Shown: positions 36,402 through 48,800, numbered from the stretch's first letter. The stretch is DNA of 64,000 nucleotides from Panax quinquefolius (GCA_020205615.1 JAINUW010000600.1:310001-374000); one strand, 5' to 3'. Notes: generated by a model not told the origin, from the letters alone. Made by a program: numbers and translations.

Positions 36402-36553
36402 GGACTAATGATTTATATTTTTGATTCTATCAACAGGGTGGCGATGGCGAGCAGGCTGACGATGATGAGCAGGAGCACGAGGCTGATTTTCATACACCAG
36501 AGCAGCGCCGTCGTTCACCTCCGCCCGATGATGATACTTTTACTAGTTTATAG
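34506..36553 (+). pseudogene. TNPA-like gene (plant transposase family 24), eight exons, lightly broken
   Basis: Exons inferred from GT-AG borders and frame: 34506-34596, 34687-34783, 34869-35001, 35086-35397, 35479-35568, 35676-35896, 35985-36292, 36437-36553. The conserved core is in exons 4-6: WKAMCAHWEADDFKKKSEQAKKNR, HTIGSQSFEEAK, LGRDPTMLEFWDRAHTPKD. In En/Spm, TNPA binds subterminal repeats and activates expression. Stops lie in exon 1 (TGA near 34532), exon 4 (TAG near 35343) and exon 6 (TAG near 35728, followed by one extra T), and TAG ends exon 7 exactly at the donor TAG|GTATTC. The last exon encodes an acidic tail (DDDEQEHEAD). This is the best preserved gene in the window. Confidence 0.85.
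36342..36400. repeat. TA microsatellite within last TNPA intron
   Basis: Alternating AT for 59 bases inside the inferred intron 36293-36436. Confidence 0.9.
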
Positions 36554-37406
36554 TTCATTTGTATATATTCATGATATTGTAGAACTTTTGTATATATTGT
36601 ATTGTCTAATTGCGTCTGTATAACTATTGTAAATTATATTGTTTAACATTTATGGAACATTAACTTATATTTGTAGTTGGTTAGCTTATAATACGTTTTG
36701 GTGGATATTTGAATGTGAATGTGAATGATAATGAGTTGAAGATTACGTTTTAGTGCTACGTTGCATATTTGAATGTGAGATACAGGTTTATAATACTGTG
36801 TATTGGGTTGTGACAGGTTACAGGTACATTAATGGGTTTAAACACCTGGAAACTAAACTTTTAAAATATATATTTAAAACAAAATAGTTAATTTCGACAA
36901 AATAAGGTAGTTGCGACGGAAATTCCCTTGGAGATAAAAAAACCAATTTTTAATAAGTGTCGAAATATGCTAATTTCAACAGAATAATACTCCATCTTCG
37001 ACGAACGCATAAAATCCGTATAAATATGCTTATGCTGAAACAAAAATTAAAATCGACCTTAATAAGCAGTCATTTTTCATAAATATTGGGTTATTTTAAT
37101 TTTCAGTCGGTAATAAGATAATTTCGAGAGAATAAGTCCATCGAAAATAGGGCCTTTTTTATCCGACGGAAAGTTTCTTCCTACATATTCTGTCGAAAAT
37201 AAGTGATGTCCGACGAAAAGCCATCGGAGATAATTTCGTCGAAGATAAGTTATATCCGATAGAATTCTCGACGGATCTTATTTTCGACGCGAGTATTTAC
37301 GACCGAATTTCGGACGGATATTTTCGTCGGAAATAGTCTATGTTCGACGGAATAGGATTAGGTCCGACGGAATATTCCATCGGAATAAAGCTTTTTTCTT
37401 GTAGTG
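36554..37406 (+). repeat. CACTA 3' flank, subterminal repeats and right terminus
   Basis: After the TNPA stop there is about 330 bp of AT-rich trailer with GAATGTGAATGTGAATG and repeated GCATATTTGAATGTGA. Then come many CGACGG or CCGTCG motifs (36914, 37160-37200, 37268, 37305, 37342, 37362) to the terminal TTTTCTTGTAGTG. These mirror the left subterminal repeats. Confidence 0.8.
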
Positions 37407-38423
37407 ACTTGAATGAACTTCGAATATGAAATATAGTGAGATATAAGTCGAAAGTTAACACAATCAAATTGAACATTGAATATTTATGAAAGGAAGGGTT
37501 ATAAGACGTAAATTAAAGTTTACATTACAACTACTATGCGTTGCTATGTGACTAATAGTTGATGTGCATGATTATATAATTGTGTAGGGCACGTGAAGTG
37601 CAGATAACTATAAGTTGTTAAACTGTTATTGGTAAACAACGATCAAGGCAAGTCTTTCAGTTCCTATTTGCTATGTGAATTTGATTGTTTTAAATCTTTA
37701 TTGCAAAGAGCATGACGTGTTATATATATGTTGAATGTGTGAAATGTTAAAATCAACTTATGACTACGTTGATTGAGTAAAGCATGCTGATTGAGTAAGA
37801 AACTCAATCTTTATACATCTTTATACTTGTTATATGAACTGTAACATGTATGTTATGTTAGTCCAATGTTTTATGAGATATATGTTGAGAATGCTATTAT
37901 GTGCTACGTGATGCATGAAAACTGTTAGATTTTGTTGGGCTGTTGAGCTCAACCTTGCAAATAACCATTTTTGCAGGTTAAGGATTGAAGGTAACACTAT
38001 GTGCTACTTGAATGACGTGGATCAGAAATAATACATGAAGATTAATATTTTTAGCTAAAGTTGTTATTTCTTTAAACCATGATTAAGATTCATGAGATGT
38101 ACTAAATATTTTATGATGTATAGTTTTATGTTGAGTTGTAAAGTTAAAGTTTGAGTTATCTGATATGCAAAGGTTATCGAGTTGAAATGTAAAATTTGAT
38201 ATAATAATTGTGATGAAGTGAATCATGGATTATATATGATTCAAAGATATGTAGATGATAAATGTTTTGATTCAGGGAATTAAAGTAAAAAGATAAAAAA
38301 GTTTAAATTATTCCGCATATTATTAAGTTTAACATCGAATAATAATGTAAAATCAGAAGTTAGACGTATTATTAACGATCGAAGTCGGTAATTGTATTGT
38401 ATGAATTTTGGGGTCGTTACAGT

Positions 38424-38435
38424 TGGTATCAAAGC
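38424..38435 (+). other. Primer-binding site of element E
   Basis: TGGTATCAAAGC, two bases inside the 5' LTR end, matches the complement of the plant initiator tRNA-Met 3' end (TGGTATCAGAGC) with one mismatch. Confidence 0.8.
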
Positions 38436-39847
38436 TGATAGGTTAGAAACCTTAGGTAAGTGTACCTTAGGCTATAACCTTAGAGAAGAGAGGTGAAGAT
38501 AATAAAAGAATACACTTAAATAGAGTTTGAACAATAAGAAATAATTTAAGAAATGTGTAAAGGAGAGATTAAAACATGCGTGAAAGAATTCAAAGAAGAA
38601 TCTCATAGAGTTATAAAGAATATGAATGTGGGGTTACCCAACTCCAATAATAATGATGTAAGGTTATAATAAATAGACAATGTCTATAAGAAGAAAGTGA
38701 TAAAGAAGTTAAGAATCAAAAAGTTATATGTAAGTGTGGTACAATCGTACTCTTTAATAGTTAATGTATGGTATGTGTGCTAAACGATTCCTTCATGGAG
38801 CGGAGATATATACAAACTAGCAACTCAAAACCTAGTTTGTTGGTTATTTTTGGGAAACCACTCAGCGTATGATATTGAAACTGTTAGAGACTCGATGTGT
38901 ACCAAGTATAAAAAATGGATACGTATGATGAAAAAGGAAATAAAGAGGATCGTAAAACAAAACGATCACGAGTTAATAAAAGAATTTTAAGGGAGATGAT
39001 TATAGAATAAGATCACGACGTGATCAGTTTAAGTTATGAAAGAAAGATGGTCTGTAATGTTTGAATAATTATAGCTTGATGCTATGAAGATGATGTACTA
39101 TGAAATAGTACGAGATAACTCACAAGGAGTTATAGATGAAGTGATACGAGGAATTCGTAATAAGCAAAGAGCAAGTTATAAGCAAGATAAAGTTAGGTGG
39201 GATTTCAATTTAGGACTCATGTGATGGTTGAGTTGTACAAATCTTTGTATGGGCGAGGGTTTTGTGCTTGCACTCAGTTTATCACATTGACAATCATTGG
39301 AATGTTGGTGTCGCGCTATCAATGTATATGTGGCGAAAAGGTGATTCTTTTCTCATGTGTATATTTGATAGTTATAAATTATTAAGATTAGTCAGATATT
39401 ATTAGGATTAGGTGCAGTTCTTAAAACTAATGCATATGGTAAGTTCGTGACTCATAATTATATGGTATGTTTTGAACCCCTCAGCGAATGGACGCCTATG
39501 GTCTGACTAGGACAAGTTCTTAAACTCCTATTATTGTGGCAAGTTCCTGAACTTCCAATGTGCGGTAAGTTTGATGAACTATACTGGGGATATAAGAGGA
39601 TTATAAGTTAAAATACAATAATATTTAGTGTAAAGATTGAAATTGATGGAGAAAATTAGGTATTTCAAATCTTCTAGCTTTGTTAGATTTTCAAAATTTA
39701 TTGACTTCGTGCTGATGGTTATACTTTTGTTTTTTGGAAAAAAAATGTTGGGTCACACTAGTGAACCAAAGAATTTTTAAAAACAGTGCTATTATTCGTA
39801 TGTCAATGCTAATTGTTTTGGCTAGACAAAAATGATTTGAAATATAT

Positions 39848-39851
<4 letters not shown>

Positions 39852-39883
<32 letters not shown>
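39852..39883. repeat. TA microsatellite
   Basis: Alternating AT for about 32 bases in the internal region of element E. Confidence 0.9.
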
Positions 39884-39886
<3 letters not shown>

Positions 39887-40305
39887 CAATACATCATGGA
39901 ACCTGGTGCATAGATGATAAAAACGATGGAGTCATCAATGTAGTATTACTTAGTGTTGGATGTGATCTAAGGATCGTCAGCCCACTATTGTATGATGTTG
40001 TATGATAAAATCACCAAATGACGGAATCCTCAAACGGACTGTAAATATAGTGCGGTATCACGACGTCATAAAAAGATTTTAAAGATTTCTTTAAGATATG
40101 AGAATATATATGTATATGTATATTTTGATTGATGTCCAAATTATTGTAAAAGTCTATGATATTTGATTCATCTAGACGAATATTGAAAGATGTTCATGAA
40201 ATTCAAGCGTTTCTTGAGAAGTTATGCCAAACCAAATTGTTTTGGTGCGGATTCAGATGTTGAAAAGCGGAGATGAACAACCCTTTTTTAGCGGATTACG
40301 TGGAA

Positions 40306-40567
40306 GCGTGTAGATGTTTGTGCACAATACATGGTACCAAGGACTGAACCCCCATAAGTACGAGGAGTCCCTATAGTCTTATGACTGTTAAAGTTTAAGT
40401 TGAAAGAATACTTATAACTATGGACATATACGCATAGCGTTTAGATGTTTGTGCATAATACATCGCACGAAGGGGTTAACACCCTAAGTACGGGAGTCCC
40501 TATAGTCTAGTGACTATTAAGGTTTAAGTTGAAAGAGTACGTATAACCGTGGACGTAGTTCAAGGTC
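40306..40567 (+). repeat. 131-bp tandem duplication in element E, related to LTR C
   Basis: Two units begin at 40306 and 40437 (TAGATGTTTGTGCA.AATACAT ... GTCCCTATAGTCT.ATGACT). On the opposite strand the same block occurs in LTR C1 (from 3216) and C2 (about 46320-46460), for example TGTATTGTGCACAAACATCT. Element E thus carries LTR-C-like sequence in its interior. Confidence 0.75.
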
Positions 40568-41117
40568 TTATGACCCCTCATCATGATTTGGAATCTTTTA
40601 AATTCCTGTTATTCATATCTCTTCCCAATTATCGAGCAATTGTGGAAGATTCATATTATTCTTAAAGGTGAAAGTGGAAAGGATGAGAAAATTAAGCAAA
40701 ACATAATATTTTCAAGAAAGAATTGAAACTCCAGAAAGAAGAGAAATGTGAAACTCTTAGAAGAGGAAGAGGTGAGGAATATGATAATCTTAGAAAGATC
40801 CTTAGAGAAAGAATTTGGTTGCAGAACCTAATGAATAAATAGATATCAACATAAAATCTATTTTGATAAATAGAATGAATGAATAAAGTATTAACGCAAA
40901 AATCTATTTTGATAGATTGAATTAATAAAGATTAATAAATAAAAATTTTGAGGACGAAATTCTAAGAAGAAAGGGTGAATGTAATATCCCGAGTGTTTAT
41001 GATAACGATCCTTAGAAAAGGAAATGAATGGTTTAAAGAATATATAATATTTGATATATGACCGTGTTTAATTGAAGATTATGTAATAAAACCTAAAAAA
41101 GTTGTTGAAGAAGTGAA

Positions 41118-41120
<3 letters not shown>

Positions 41121-41169
<49 letters not shown>
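41121..41169. repeat. TA microsatellite
   Basis: Alternating TA for about 49 bases just upstream of the 3' LTR of E. Confidence 0.9.
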
Positions 41170-41172
<3 letters not shown>

Positions 41173-41296
41173 AAACTTTTTGCTAACTTAACGTGTTAAA
41201 GTTATTCAACTATAATTGTGAAAGAGATTTTGTGAAAACCTTAGTAAGGTAGGGTTTCGGTGATTCTGAGGACCGAATCCTTATAAGGGGGAAAGA

Positions 41297-44200
41297 TGTG
41301 ACAACTCAAATTTTTAAAAGTTATTAAAGTAAGAATTTAATAATTAAAATTTTTTATTACGAGATGTATATATTTTGAATTATGTGTCTTGGTGTGAAAA
41401 AAAATGAAATTTTTATGAGATTTAATAGTTGATTAAACTATTGAAGGAAATAAAAGAAATTACTCACGACAAGGAATTTGGTGGCAGGGGAAATTAACCC
41501 TATAAATATTGGGTAATTTAAATTAACTTGAAACTATATTATGGAATAATATTATTTGAATATTAAAACCTTACTTGGTTGTGGTGTTGTAGTAAAGTGG
41601 ATAAAAGAGTTAATTCATTAATTAAATAGTGAGTTAATATATGAGTTTTGCAACTTAAATTTGGTATTCTTAATATATATTACATGTCATGGTAATATAT
41701 GAAAAAGGTTTAGTACCTTGAATGATGTTAATAAAATATAAATTGATGGTGAGAGAAGAAAACCAATATACCGTAAATAATTATTGGTTAGAGATTAATA
41801 AATTGAGTTAATATTTAAGTAGTGATTAGATGTATGGATTAAATAAATTGTATTGAGACAATTTATGCGAGGAAAAGAATTAAATAATTATATATTTTGA
41901 TTGTATGATTCATTTGAGTTAATTAAAATAATTAATGGAATAAATATTAATTATTTTAATGGAAATGTTTATTTTAAGTTGAGATGTTTTGAATATAATT
42001 TTGCAATATATGGAGTAATAGTTATACATATTATAATTGTATTATTCAGTGCAATTAGCTAAATAATTTAGCAACATAATTAAAGTGTGACATTTAGAGA
42101 AAAGAAGATATACCAAATGATAAGGAGAATTATTAAAATAAATTAAAAGGACATTAAGGGTTCTAGCCAAACATGGCCTTGTGACCTTTTGCCTTTTTAA
42201 CACCCATATTAAGCCATCAGTTGTAACACCCACATTAAGGCATAAGTTTATTTTTTTTACATGTTGTAGCAAAATAGAGAGAAAGAGAGAAAACACAGAG
42301 AGAAAGATGGAGCTTAGAAAGAAATTGAGAAGAGGGAAGAGACACTCTGAGAATCAAAAGGAAAAAGAGGATTAAACAAGGACTTTTAATTATCTAAGTA
42401 GAGCTTAGAGGAATCAAAGGTAAATTCCTAAGTTTCTAGTTTTTGGTTTTTATTTTCTAAATTCATTGTAATTAGGTTATTGTTTAAGTACAATTTGTAT
42501 ATGTTTATGGGTATATATATTATGTTATATATCATCTATAAGAAATTTTTAGGCAATTGAACTAATGAAACTATGCTAAAGATGAAGAACTTGTGTTCTT
42601 AATGAAACATGTATGTTATGGCTTTAGAAAGTATAAAATTTCATGTTTAATATGTGTTATAATCTGTAAATTGATGTTGGATAATGTTAGTATGTGAAGA
42701 GAAAAAAACAACATAGTTTAAATCGTGTCAATTGATTAAGAAACAAAGTCGTGGCGATCGAATTCGCTAGAGATGTTAAAACATGAAAATAGAGTATGAA
42801 CATGTTTTTTGGGTCAAAATTTATGTTGGTTAATGTTTTTATAAATTATTAGAATTCTAGTATGTTGTAGTTCTATGAATTTTGAATCCATAGAATCGAA
42901 AACGGACTAATTTGGATGTGTATAACTCAAGTTATGAAGATTAGTAGGAGAAAAAGGGTCAAAAATCGCGAACAACGGTAGCTTCAGGTCCCATTTTTAC
43001 TAACGGACGCAGCTGCACTGTGCCCTAAGTCATTTGGGGCACAACTGCATTCTAGGGCGCAGCTGCGCCCAAACTATGTCAGGTGTGACTCTTTTGACCT
43101 ATTTTAGTAAAATAGGCATAACGTTTTCATACGAACTCCAATTAAGGTGATTCAAGATGATTCGGAACGAGGACAAATAGACCTACAACCTTTATTCTTT
43201 AAGTGTTTCAATTTAAGGTCAGATAAAGTAGTCCAAATGGGCATCTTTGTGACAGATGCGTATTCAGAGGCAATCGGAGGGCGTCGGACATGCACATACA
43301 CAAGTATAGTGATGTCGACGATAATAGATGTTGTTCTAAGTTATATAACATGAATATTATGAAGTATAATGATGCTTAACATTAGTAAATGATATATTAA
43401 ATAAGTTGCATACGCATACTAAGAACACACAAGAGAGCCAAATTGGGCGTGTGATGAATAAACGTTGAAAGGTCGTGATAGGTGATAATGAACGTAAAAA
43501 GTGATTTAAGTATAATTAAATGAATATTATAAGACATAAAATGTGTTTAATATAAAACTAGTAATGATTCCTAGCAAGACTTAAACACTTTAATGAACTT
43601 CGAATATGAAATATTGTCACATATAAGTCGAAAGTTAACACAATCAAATTGAACATTGTGTATTTATGATAGGAAGGGTTATGAGACGTAAATTAAAGTT
43701 TACATTACAACTACTATGCGTTGCTATGTGACTAATAGTTGATGTGCATGACTATATAATTGTGTAGGGCACGTGAAGTGTAGATAACTGTAAGCTGTTA
43801 AACTGTTATTAGTAAATAACGATCAAGGCAAGTCTTTCAGTTCCTATTTGCTATGTGAATTTGATTGTTTTAAATCTTTATTGCAAAGAGCATGATGTGT
43901 TATATATATGTTGAATGTATGAAATGTTAAAGTCAACTTATGACTACGTTGATTGAGTAAAGCATGCTGATTGAGTAAGGAACTTAAACTTTATACATCT
44001 TTATACTTGTTATATGAACTGTAACATGTATGTTATGTTAGTCCAATGTTTATGAGATATATGTTGAGCATGCTATTATGTGCTACATGATGCATGAAAA
44101 TTGTTAGATTTTGCTGGGCTGTCGAGCTCAACCTTGCAAATAACCATTTTTGCAGGTTAAGGATTGAAGGTAACACTATGTGCTACTTGAATAACGTGGA

Positions 44201-44600
44201 TCGGAAATAATACACGAAGATTAATATTTTTAGCTAAAGTTGTTATTTCTTTAAACCATGATTAAGATTCATGAGATGTACTAAATATTTTATGATGTAT
44301 AGTTTTATGTTGAGTTGTAAAGTTAAAGTTTGAGTTATCTGATATGCAAAGGTTATCGAGTTGAAATGTAAAATGTGATATACTAATTGCGATGAAGTGA
44401 ATCATGGATTATACATGATTCAAAGACATGTAGATGATAAAGGTATTGATTCAGGGAATTAAAGTAAGAAGATACAAAAGTTTAAATTATTCTGCATATT
44501 ATTAAGTTTAACATCGAATAATGATGTAAAATCAGAAGTTAGACTTATTATTAACGATCGAAGTCGGTAATTGTATTGTATGAATTTTGGGGTCATTACA
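41297..44600 (+). repeat. 3' LTR of element E
   Basis: A 3304-bp LTR from TGTGACAACTC to GTCATTACA, collinear with 26366-38421. It retains the ~890-bp segment (about 42240-43140) missing from the 5' LTR, including a GC island with the perfect palindrome GGGCGCAGCTGCGCCC (43055-43070). The GAGCTC hairpin is at 44112-44131. No gene is seen. Confidence 0.9.
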
Positions 44601-44605
44601 GGTAA

Positions 44606-44836
44606 TATTTAGATGAAATATGAAATGAAGTTAGAATCCCATTTATTTCCAAATTTGATTTCATTAAAGTAGAATTGTGTTTTTAATTATTAACTGATTT
44701 TAGTATTAATTGGGATTTTGAATTTTCCTTTTAAGCATATAAAAAGTAGTGATACAATTGGTCTATGATAATTTAGATTTTAAAACCTTTCACCATGGAT
44801 CGATACTTTTCTTACTCTGTACTACTTGTTGACCCA
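44606..44836 (+). repeat. 3' LTR of Athila-1, right part
   Basis: It continues the Athila-1 LTR after the GGTAA duplication. The end at GTTGACCCA is an estimate; gypsy B gag is recognisable from about 44900. No coding region is seen. Confidence 0.55.
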
Positions 44837-45240
44837 TGTATGCTTTCATGAGTTAGAGTCCTTTTGTTATGATTAAAAAGGAGGAAACACGGTTGGAATG
44901 AGGCTTTAAGCCAATACCACAAGGAGAAGAAGAATAAGGGTAAGGTAGATGGGGGAGTAAAGATCGAGGGAGCCTGCAGGAGTGGCGATGGTCAAAAGAG
45001 GAAGGGATTTAACTCTAGGAATACTGGAGTAAAGCAAGGGGATCTTAAGAGGAGGATGGAGGCGTGTAAGAACTGTGGGAAGACTCACTTAGGAGTCGGT
45101 CTCAAGGGGAAGGCAATATGTTACAACTGTGGACAGGAGGGGCACATTTCGCCTAACTGTCCAAGTTCGAAGAAGAACCATGGATGCTTTGTATGTGGAT
45201 TAACTGACCACATAGCAAAGAACTGACCCAAGAAGGGGAC
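44837..45240 (+). pseudogene. gag: gag nucleocapsid end of element B
   Basis: From about 44900: EALSQYHKEKKNKGK, then a basic Gly/Ser-rich stretch, then three zinc-knuckle-like motifs: ACKNCGKTHLG, CYNCGQEGHISPNC and CFVCGLTDHIAKN, where the last Cys is replaced by a stop (near 45225). These bind element RNA during packaging. The capsid half is missing from the window because Athila-1 interrupts the gene. Confidence 0.8.
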
Positions 45241-45829
45241 AGACAGAAATAAGGGTGCTAATAGTGGTAAGTTAGTTATTAGTGGTCTAGCTCAGTCGGG
45301 TAGGCCGATGGTCAGCACCTTTAACATGATGGTCCAAGATGCAGTTGCGTCCGGGGATGTAGTTGCAGGTATTATCCCGATCAACGATATAAATGCTTAC
45401 ATGCTGTTTGATTCGGGTGCTACTTGTTCATTTATAGCATGTGATTTTGCTAGATGATTAGGATTACTTCCCGAAAAGTTGCCTGTACCTTTGAATATCA
45501 AGGTAGAAAATGAAGAAATAATTCTTGTTGAAGATATTCATAGGAGTTGTTGTGCAAAAATACGAGGGTATAAATTATCGGTAGATTTGATACCGATAAA
45601 GTTGGGAGAATTCGATGTAATTCTCGGGATGGATTGGTTGTTTAACCATGGGGCAATAATAGATTATCAAAACAATTATGTAAACATTAGGACGTTAAGA
45701 CAGCCTAATGTAGTATTTTACGGTAATAGATCGTCGGGGCGTTTGTCTTGTCTTACTATGACACAAACTTGGAAACTGTTATAGGAAGGGATGTGTAGGT
45801 TATTTGTGTCATGTTGTTGATACCCAGAG
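45241..45829 (+). pseudogene. pol: Aspartic protease of element B, split by solo LTR C2
   Basis: The active-site region reads AYMLFDSGATCSFI (near 45405), then one TGA, then an open stretch 45479-45784 with PLNIKVENEE, YKLSVDLIPIKLGEFDVILGMDWL and RLSCLTMTQ. DSGA is the retropepsin catalytic signature and ILGMDWL the usual C-terminal motif. After a TAG at 45782 the sequence goes on to CAGAG, where the solo LTR is inserted, and resumes at 48836 in the linker to RT. Confidence 0.85.
45825..45829 (+). other. Target-site duplication of solo LTR C2, left copy (right copy 48836-48840)
   Basis: CAGAG lies directly before TGTGACACCCCC and directly after the terminal CATTACA. Confidence 0.9.
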
Positions 45830-48800
45830 TGTGACACCCCCAAATCCAGGTACTCCATTCCCACAGAAATTGGTGTTCACTATCCAAAACATTATATCTA
45901 ACTACCCATAATCAAAGGATAAAGACGTAATTTAAATAACTTAAACAATTATCTTTCCCATTAGAGGGGTTACATCATAATCTCAAAATAAATCCCAGGT
46001 AATCTAACTTTAAAATTATTACATCAGTTTGCGAAATACATCATATATTAAAACAAGTCTTTAACATAATTCATTACAATAAAATTCTCATAAGTCTTCA
46101 ACATTTGGACATCTTGCCCTTTCCTTTGCAAGTAGATGGCTCATCGACTTTCTCAACTTTAGCTGCAATGTTAAATGCAAGATTGAGCAAACAATTGCTC
46201 ACTGATATAGGAAGTAGTAATAATAACCACATGAGAATGAACAACGAATGCTAGCAATAATGAACTTGTTCTGTGAATTAAGAATAGAAAACAAGTTCGA
46301 AATCAATGTCTGAGGGTCTTAAGACCACGAACTATGTCTCCGGTATATAGGTATTATTACCTTAACCTTAATAGTCATTAGACTGTGTAGACCCTTCCTA
46401 GTGTACTTAGGGGGATCAGCCCTTTGTACCATGTATTGTGCACAAACATCTAAACGTTACACGTACAAAAATCCCCTATATTAGGGTTGTTCGTCTCAGT
46501 TTGAATTTAGAATTTCTGCACTAAAGAAAGTTTAGTTTGGAACTAGCTTATCAGTGTCTCTAGAATTTTAGAAAATTATTCAACTTCCATCAATAAAGGT
46601 TTAATGCAAGAATGTATAACTGAAAAAGGCTATTAAAGTCAAAGATCGGATATCAACCATATATATAACTGAATAACATGATATACATGCAAAGTGCTAT
46701 ATTCAAAGGAGTTTAGAACAATCTTCTATGAATCAATGTATTGGAACAATATATGCTTTGAATGATAATAAGGAAAGTAAAGCTCGCTCGATGTAACGAG
46801 TTAGGTTACAAGAGCTTGCACAAACATACTCAAGATAAACTAGGCTTGCTCAACCTTACAAGAATTTTAGGAACTTGTATAATAACGATTTAGGAATGGG
46901 AACATGCATTCAATATGAAAGGAATGAAGTTAGAAAGCTTGCTCAATCTAAAGAGTTAAGGTTTAAGAACTTGCCTTGTTTGTAAGCTACACAAGTGTAA
47001 AATAATCTCCAATTACCCTATACATATCATTACAATTGCAACAATAATTAGTTGTACGAATATTAACATTATGGGTATTAAACCATCATTTAGGTCATAA
47101 CCCTAACCTAGCACCTAACAATTTAAGTTAACATACTGAACGAATCTGAAATTGCATTACGAGTCAACATAACTTACTCGTTCATTTCTAACTTTTGAAA
47201 ACATCACTTTTAGTTTCATTATATAACTCAATTAACAATCACCTAAAACTCTTTTACACTTTGTATTACAACACCTTACAATCAGTTATTGTAGTCCACT
47301 TTATGTTTTAATAACCTTAACATGCATGCTAAACTAACCCAAGTCCGCTACGCATGGCTGAATTGCGAGACTTCATCGTCTGTGATTGGCTACTCACATG
47401 CACGCGCCAAGAATGACCTGGTAACCGAAAGCATCTGGCTGATGCAAAGATGCCGGCGCCCATATGTAAGCGCCTACCGCATGAGAACCACGCGCTAGAC
47501 ACGCATTTCATGGCGTGATGCCTCAGTTCTAGTTTTTACTGAAGCTCAAAATCAGACTCTGCTTTGGCCAAAAATCCCAATTCTACAGAAAATCTCCTAA
47601 CTTCAACATCTAACACTTTGTCATATTATAGTTATACATGCTAAACACCATTCTATATACAAAAACATTATATAAACACCATTTTGAGAAATCAATACTA
47701 TATTTTTCCCAAATTTCCTCATTTTATACTTTTAACGAATTCGATCACCACGAATTCGTTTCTTAATCAATTGTCATGATTTAAACTACGTTGTTTTCGT
47801 TTCTTACCATTGCAACACAATCCAATAACAAATTTCAAATTACAACACATATAAAACATCAATTTTTCGTACTTTCTAAAGCCATATTATATGAACATAA
47901 CATTGTTATTTATATTTCCTTCTTACAATTCAATTTCACGTGTTTGATTGCTACCCCTTTTATATATATATGCCAATAACAGACTCTACAATACTATCAC
48001 ACACCCAAAACCCATATCTTACAATCAACACTTAACAAAACCTAATTCCAGAAATTGAAAATTACAAAACTGAGAGTTAGAGTTAGAAATAGATTATACC
48101 TTAATCCTCTTGATTATAAGCTAGCACGAGAATCTCTTCTTTCTCTTGGCAAACTCACAGAGATTACTCTGTCAATTCTTACCCTCAATACTCTACAACT
48201 CTCTCTTCCTCTGTATCTCTATGTTATCAAACCTTAGGAAAACAAATAAGACGCGTAGGAAAAATATAAGCTAACCACAATCCCACGTACGTTAGTTGAA
48301 TAAGCCAAAGGTTTGCGTCAGTTAAATAATGCCAAAGGCCATAAGGCCTTGTTTGGCTAACCAAAAACTCCTCCAAATTAAATTATTATTATATTATTAT
48401 ATTATATAGTTACTACTTGTCAAACTTTAGTTAATTCAAATAACTTTAGCTTAATTAATTTAAATAACTTTTAATGGTAACTAAAATAATTTCTATTATA
48501 ATTATATTACAAATAATAAATAATTAAATATCTAATTTAATTAGTAAATTAGACACATCACTTTATTTAATTTATTTCCTTTAAATTAAACCATTCATTT
48601 AATTTAATTATTTCCTTAAATATTAAGCAATTGATTTAATTTAATTATTTCGTTAAATTAAATCCTTCACATAAAATTATCATTATTCAATTTAATTAAC
48701 ATTAATCAATTTAGTTACTAAATTAATTCACCACAATTCATCAATTATTTATTTTCCTTAGTAAATAAATTATTTATAATATTTATTTAATTCCATAAAT

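Larger units (their letters stand above)
27771..37406 (+). mobile_element. CACTA (En/Spm-type) DNA transposon, 9636 bp
   Basis: The ends are CACTACAAGAAAA at 27771 and TTTTCTTGTAGTG ending 37406, perfect inverted termini with a 3-bp duplication. Subterminal regions are full of CGACGG-type repeats. Inside are a TNPD-like transposase gene (30858-34417) and a TNPA-like gene (34506-36553), the normal two-gene order. Both genes carry stops or frameshifts, so this copy should not encode its own transposition, although its ends could still be recognised. Confidence 0.95.
26366..38421 (+). repeat. 5' LTR of element E (with CACTA insert and an internal deletion)
   Basis: LTR sequence occupies 26366-27770 and 37407-38421. 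Without the CACTA element it is about 2.4 kb against 3.3 kb for the 3' LTR. The shortage is one deletion near 27308-27325, where ACCCACATT jumps to sequence found at about 43140 in the 3' LTR. The GAGCTC hairpin lies at 37933-37953 with TGCAG at 37972. No gene is seen in the LTR parts. Confidence 0.9.
38422..41296 (+). other. Internal region of element E (no coding capacity)
   Basis: It runs from the primer site to a purine-rich AAGGGGGAAAGA before the 3' LTR. No gag or pol motif was found in six frames; the one open frame of note (39197-39385) has no family resemblance. It contains TA microsatellites (39852-39883 and 41121-41169), a tandem duplication (40306-40567) related to the LTR of family C, and two successive end-of-internal-region sequences (40946-40980 and 41266-41297). 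Confidence 0.8.
26366..44600 (+). mobile_element. Element E: non-autonomous LTR retrotransposon, split by a CACTA element
   Basis: The two LTRs (26366-38421 including the CACTA insert, and 41297-44600) start TGTGACAAC and end GTTACA/ATTACA. The exact 5-bp duplication GGTAA flanks the whole at 26361-26365 and 44601-44605. The internal region of about 2.9 kb has a primer site but no gag or pol motif in any frame, so it must depend on proteins from other elements. By eye the first ~215 LTR bases differ at about a dozen places, so it is not recent. Confidence 0.9.
5596..44836 (+). mobile_element. Athila-1: Athila-type Ty3/gypsy element with three nested insertions
   Basis: Its own sequence is in pieces: 5596-6416 (gag end and protease), 18888-26365 (protease tail, RT, RNase H, integrase, ORF3, start of 3' LTR) and 44606 to about 44836 (rest of 3' LTR). 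The pieces join in order once the inserts D and E are removed. Its 5' LTR and gag start lie left of the window. The element appears to be inserted in the gag of gypsy B, whose sequence resumes after it. The right boundary is approximate: the LTR end is placed at GTTGACCCA, which resembles the GACCAACA end of the Athila-2 LTR. Confidence 0.75.

Noticed and set aside
36330..36623. Open frame containing Ile-Tyr repeats in the CACTA element
   Set aside because: It overlaps the TA microsatellite and reads the last TNPA exon in the wrong frame.
39197..39385. Short Cys-containing frame in element E interior
   Set aside because: 62 codons, no homologue recognised, in a region otherwise without coding signal.
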